Source of the DNA: Bryum argenteum
Taxonomy: Eukaryota > Streptophyta > Bryopsida > Bryales > Bryaceae
Assembly: GCA_037043015.1 (NCBI GenBank)
Contig: CM073321.1
Span: forward strand, 34,450,101-34,514,100
Length of the DNA stretch: 64,000 nucleotides
Direction: 5' to 3'
Below the pieces are notes generated by a model. That model searched no databases, had not been told where the DNA came from, and saw only the letters and a program-made list of their open reading frames with translations. The position numbers were made by a program, and so were the translations under genes. Positions 60,067-64,000 of this stretch are shown here, piece after piece. Numbering within the stretch: position 1 is the stretch's first letter; every line of letters starts with the position of its first letter.

Positions 60067-61483
60067 ATATAGGACGTCCTTATCCAGGCCGCACAAAGAG
60101 AGCTTCCCGCCTCCAAAAACACTAAGGATCGCATCCCCTTCCTTGCAAAAAGAGATTAAGCGACTTTAGGTAGAACTCACACCTCAATTCCGTATTATAG
60201 ATACGGTACTCGAGTTCGTTGTATCCCCCGCAGATGTTGAACTGTGGAGTGTCGGGGGCCGGGAAGAACTTCGGGAGGTTTAAAATCTTCAATTTCTACG
60301 ATTTACGAAACAAGAAGAGGATCCGGACATGATCCTTGGCCTTCTTGGTTGACAAGGTTTGATCCTTGAGTCGCTCATATGGAGCCGGAATATATTCCGC
60401 ATACTCTATCTTGTAGTTCTTTCCGAACTCGCAATTATCGAGGTGTTTCTTAATCTTCGCCTGAGCATCCCTACTTCCGCAGATCCAAACCCAAACGGGG
60501 ATTTCAGTAACCATCGGGTCCGTGATAGACTTTAGGACTTGGAAGACGTTGTAAAAGTACGAGCTTGATGACGAGCTCGATGAAGCTGATACCTCCTGTG
60601 CTCCGGGGAGATTACGGAAGTCCATTATTCCGACCTTGATTCAATTCGAAGATAATTCGTTCCAAGAGTCACGATGCCATTCCCCCAGCACATCGTCCTC
60701 CAAGTTGTAGGTCCTGAAGTTTGTCTCGCCCCTTGGAACCTGAAACTTCCCCTTGTTGGCGAGAAAGACTCTGAAGAACTCTGCTACATACAGCGAGAGT
60801 TGCTCTACGGGCTTGTTCTTGTTGCTGGAGAATTTTGCCAGCGCAAAGAAGGACTCCCCGAGATTCATAATCAGAACGTTCAGTGTAGCTGGCGCTATCT
60901 TGAAATCGGTCTTGAATTTCTTCCAGCTCTCCTTCCTGAAGTCCCCACTTGTGCTGAACAGCATTAAGTCAGGGCGCATGTTGTGAATCACGCGCTTCAC
61001 GATGGTCTTCCTCTTGCAGCGCTCCAGCGAGTCGTAAGAGCTGTAGCAATCTACAATCACACCCTTCATCTGCTTCAATATGACTTTGGGGGTATGTGTA
61101 TGACCGTTTTGGATTCGGTTTGTTCAGCATATGGTCGGCTAATCGCTTGAGCTCGGGGTAGCTTGTGTTGCCGATCCATTTGAAGAACTCCCTAGAGATG
61201 TTTCCATGCTCAAGCTTCCACTTCCCCAACTCCTTCATCTTCCTTCCTGTGTGAGGGTCGATGAGCTGCCCTTGGGATGCGGCTGAGATAAGCTCAAGCC
61301 AGACCTCGTAGACATAATTAGGAGCACAGATGATCTTAAACTCATTCTAGATGTTGAGCTTTTCTCTGGCCGCTTTTCTTGCGGTCACTGCTTTCTGGGC
61401 GCCCTTCACGTCAATGAGAGCAAATCTAAGCTTGACAGCTTCCATGAACTTCTGTATCAACCGAGTACAATATTGAGTTAGAT

Positions 61484-61584
61484 ATTTAACTCGAGTCGAG
61501 TTGAAATGGGTTACAACTGGAATGGAATCGAAATAGTTCATCGTTAGTATTGTAGGACACTATTCAACTCAAATCGAGTTGAAT
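61484..61584. repeat. Two P3 palindromes in intron 1 of gene C
   Basis: Copies at 61484-61507 and 61562-61584, inside the intron 61598-61452. Confidence 0.92.
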
Positions 61585-63086
61585 GGAGTTGCACATACGT
61601 TGAATGCGTCCTTTCTTTGGTTTCTTGCCCTTCGAGGCCTTTCGTGTGACGGTCCTCCCGACCTGTAGCCTCCTTTGGATTCTCCCGTCTACCGAGGCTT
61701 TCCCACAGCTTCCTTGCCTTGATGATGTTTGTCACCCATGTTGGATTTGTATTCATGAAGTGGTTGACCATGTTGTAGAACGCGGAGATTCTCCGAATGA
61801 TGGACTTATCTTCATTCCATACTACGAAGGAGTCCCAGGCCTTAAAAGCGTCCCTGATCTTCACATCTACATCAAGCTTGTTTTGCAACTGTTTGGAGGC
61901 CTCGACACAGTGTTGTCCATTGACCATGTAGAACTCCCCGTCCCGTATCTACTCCCAAGATTGGGGTTTTACGAGCTTATTCTTCGAGAAGACGCAGAGG
62001 GTGTTCTTCTTTTCCTTATCGCTCATCTCAATAAGGAAATGCATTGTGTGCCTTACTTTTTCCTGTTCGAGGTTCCGGATGTTCAGTTCCGTGGGGGGGG
62101 GGGTAAAGAGACGCTCGATTGGAATCTCGTGAATGACATCTGAGCCAAAGATGTAAGAGTCTTGGCAAAGAGTCCAGTAGTTCTTGAAGGCATTCGTGGA
62201 CTCTTTGTAATCGACAGCTTTCTCTACACTGTCGATTGGGACGTCTATCAAGGCCGACACTAAGCTCGCCTGATCAATCTCCGCGGGATTGGCCAGGGTC
62301 GACTTCTTCGTCGTGACTGATTTGATCTTCTTTGGTGTCGGCCCCCGCTCTGTTTGGGGCGGATTTCCCTTGCGCCTCTTTGATCCCGTCGTCTCAGGAG
62401 TCTGATATAGGATCGACTCGTGGCTGCCGCTGTGCATGCTTACTTCGTGCGTCAGACAAAGGGGCTGCATTTGCATCTTCTTGCGTTGCAGCTTTGCCTT
62501 AAAGTTCACCATGGCAGTGACCAGTGATCGGAGACAAGGGGCGAGAATACTTGGGGGCTGCTTGTTACCAAGATCGATTGTGAATCAAAACTCGCGAATG
62601 TGTTGCTCGACATTCTTCGCCAAGGGTTCGTACTGAGAATGTCTTATACTCTTGACATGAGCCCAAATGTCGAAATCGATCTTCATCGTGTCGATCATGT
62701 TAGTGAACCTGTAGTCCTGGTCCAGAGCCGTGTCTTGAGTAGGGTCGTCGACGATGCACGTCACGCAGATTCAGTGCGTGTTGTGGACGACGACATCGAT
62801 GATGTTCTCTTCCAAATTGACGGGAAGGTTGCACTCTGCTCCCCTGTACTTGGTGACGACAGCCAACTTGTCTGTGTGCGGTGTGAGGAGCATACTCCAC
62901 CATTCGACATCCGTAGGCTCTGTGTGCACCCACATGTCGCCAAATATTTCTGGGTATGCGACTTTGCTGGCGCTGTCAGGAACATAGGGCTTGAAGAATG
63001 CTGAGAGCCTCTCCTTCGGATTGGTTTCTCCTGATGAGACACATGGGCAAAATGAGTATTAATCCATACATATTGCAAGGATTAGT

Positions 63087-63657
63087 ATTCAACTCGAGTC
63101 GAGTTGAAATAGCATTCTAACCGTCTTTGTTAGATTACAAATATCGTTAGCAACTGTCCAGGGAAGTTTAATTCAACTCGATTCGAGTTGAAATAGCATT
63201 CTAACCGTCTCTGTTGGATTACAAATATCGATAGCAAGGAAGTTGGATTCAACTCAGTTGGAGTTGAATGTATCCTTTGAGGAGTTTTGTAATCTCCACA
63301 TACAGTGCTTAAATACTTTCAACTCGAGTCGAGTTGAATTAATCTTGAAGATAAATCTTCTTCATTTCAATTGGAATTGAGTTGATTGTATAGACCCATG
63401 TTCCCTGTCTAATTTAGGCAGAGGATTGTGTTGTACTTCAGTTGAGTTTGTCATGTCATTTTTCAGCCCTATGGATACCCTGTTTGCATTTAGTAATTTC
63501 TATGCTTAACTAATTCAACTCGAGTCGAGTTGAATATTATGGTGCTTCTTCAACTGCTTGAATTTATGTACAGAACCTTTCTATTCCAACTCAAGTCGAG
63601 TTGGATTGTTTTTTTACTTTCACATGCGCTACCGTTATTCAACTGGAATTGAGTTGG
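63087..63657. repeat. P3 palindrome cluster in leader intron of gene C (8 copies)
   Basis: Copies at 63087-63110, 63171-63193, 63247-63269, 63317-63340, 63364-63384, 63512-63535, 63583-63606 and 63636-63657, about 50-130 bp apart. The first two spacers are a roughly 80-bp tandem duplication (agcattctaaccgtct-tgtt). The cluster begins about 50 bp upstream (in gene direction) of the exon-1 acceptor at 63031, the same arrangement as P1 in A and P2 in B. Confidence 0.92.
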
Positions 63658-63672
63658 GGAATGCACGGGTGT

Positions 63673-63694
63673 GAGCGGAGAGCGGTGAGCCTAA
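63673..63694. repeat. Candidate terminal repeat (right/5' end of module C)
   Basis: gtgtgagcggagagcggtga followed by gc, matching 13486-13519 at the right edge of module A. It lies just beyond the last P3 copy, where an element end would be expected. Confidence 0.3.
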
Positions 63695-64000
63695 ATTTTT
63701 GGCACAATCTGATGAATTTTTTTTACCAAAGGTTAAGACCCTCTTACCACTGAATGGGTTTTATTAAAATGTTCAAATGTTTATTTATAGGGTATTAAAT
63801 ACCCAAAATCCGTGGTAGATGGTCCTGCTCCCTTGTGTATTGAAATAGGGTCTTAGTTCACCACTTCTAATATAATAAATATTATTAAGTGAATATAACA
63901 ATTTCTATGTATTTAGGGTTGACGTCATCATTTGTGACTTGGTTTAGTTAGATCGATTTTGATTTTAGGGTGTAATAAAGACAAATTTTGATACAAGGTG
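63695..64000. other. AT-rich right flank
   Basis: No gene or palindrome. It contains ccaaaatccgtggta near 63813, whose reverse complement resembles accgtggattttgg near 13648. The match is short and may be chance. Confidence 0.4.

Larger units (their letters stand above)
59383..63030 (-). pseudogene. ParB-like (GQHS) protein, paralog C, decayed
   Basis: Exon 1 is 63030-61599 (acceptor catcag; donor GTATGT), exon 2 is 61451-60085, and exon 3 is 59685-59383 (acceptor ctcgcag), at the same positions as in A and B. Exon 1 has an FFKPYVPDS and EWWSMLL N-terminal domain and a stop (NTH then TGA). A new Met at 62512 follows. Next is a basic linker (GPTPKKIKSVTTKKS), then the ParB/sulfiredoxin-like end with MVNGQHCVEASKQLQ (Ser replaced by Cys) and FVVWNEDKSIIRRISAFYN. 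Exon 2 has SREFFKWIGN, VILKQ, AEFFRVFLANKGKF, VWVWICGS and TELRCEFYL. Exon 3 carries an acidic stretch, DRRDCEGGYPIVE and a basic KAKKGKAKRKGR. Lesions: TGA in exon 1, TAG near 61350, a frameshift near 61075, TAG at about 60298, a frameshift near 60110, and the intron-2 donor reads GATAAG instead of GTAAG. Motifs match A better than B. Confidence 0.65.

Noticed and set aside
60674-60986. Plus-strand ORFs over gene C
   Set aside because: Antisense shadows of the minus-strand exon 2, which has clear paralogs in A and B.
1-64000. tRNA or rRNA genes
   Set aside because: No cloverleaf with conserved T-loop words or rRNA core sequence was recognised by eye; a tRNAscan-SE run would be decisive.

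Overview
The window looks like repeat-rich nuclear DNA of a eukaryote, most likely a non-seed streptophyte (bryophyte, lycophyte or charophyte). The lineage is an inference: GT-AG introns, AATAAA signals, a plant-type Ty3/gypsy element and a MULE/SWIM-type transposase relic fit it, but no marker gene fixes the species. No host housekeeping gene, rRNA or tRNA was recognised. Almost everything readable is mobile-element-like, and nearly every coding copy carries stops or frameshifts.

The dominant theme is a repeated gene module. Three paralogous, intron-containing genes (A, + strand, 5.98-9.97 kb; B, + strand, 50.85-56.23 kb; C, - strand, 63.03-59.38 kb) encode a large protein whose first coding exon ends in a ParB/sulfiredoxin-like domain with the signature (I/V)-(D/N)-G-Q-H-(S/C)-V. 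Intron positions are the same in all three. Each gene's introns, above all the 5' leader intron, are filled with its own odd-length palindrome. P1 (half-site CAGTTTAGCTCGA) is in A, P2 (ATTATCCCCGG) in B and P3 (TTCAACTCGA) in C; each has one central C/G and then the reverse complement. A and B (and a relic D at 32.6-35.9 kb, - strand) are followed by an FCP1/NIF-like HAD phosphatase-family gene and then a basic Ser/Arg-rich exon.

Region by region: 0-3.2 kb is AT-rich non-coding DNA. 3.3-11.5 kb is module A. 11.7-12.3 kb is a RING-like tail fragment. 17.5-14.0 kb (-) is a decayed MULE-like transposase with a SWIM finger. 17.8-20.8 kb is a GC-rich, CGGA-rich stretch with a decayed acidic/coiled-coil, gag-like reading frame. 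21.4-23.1 kb holds unrecognised acidic exons. 23.2-28.5 kb is a broken Ty3/gypsy element (-) ending in a roughly 210-bp tandem repeat. 28.8-29.2 kb is a methyltransferase-like fragment. 31.0-30.5 kb (-) is an ADD-type (ATRX/DNMT3) zinc-finger relic. 35.9-32.6 kb (-) is module D. 39.3-36.5 kb (-) is a DUF7869-type transposase-like gene whose 5' intron holds a dense P2 array. 41.0-46.3 kb is an ATATT pentanucleotide array with a 100-N gap. 48.7-58.7 kb is module B, and 63.7-59.4 kb module C.

Because P2 occurs both in the leader intron of the DUF7869 gene and throughout module B, these two divergently transcribed units on either side of the ATATT array may be one large element (about 36.4-58.7 kb). 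The working idea is a ParB-like protein that recognises its own palindromes, analogous to ParB/parS or to VANDAL VANC proteins and their motifs. The protein-palindrome pairing is inference; the repeats, splice sites and paralogy are visible in the sequence.
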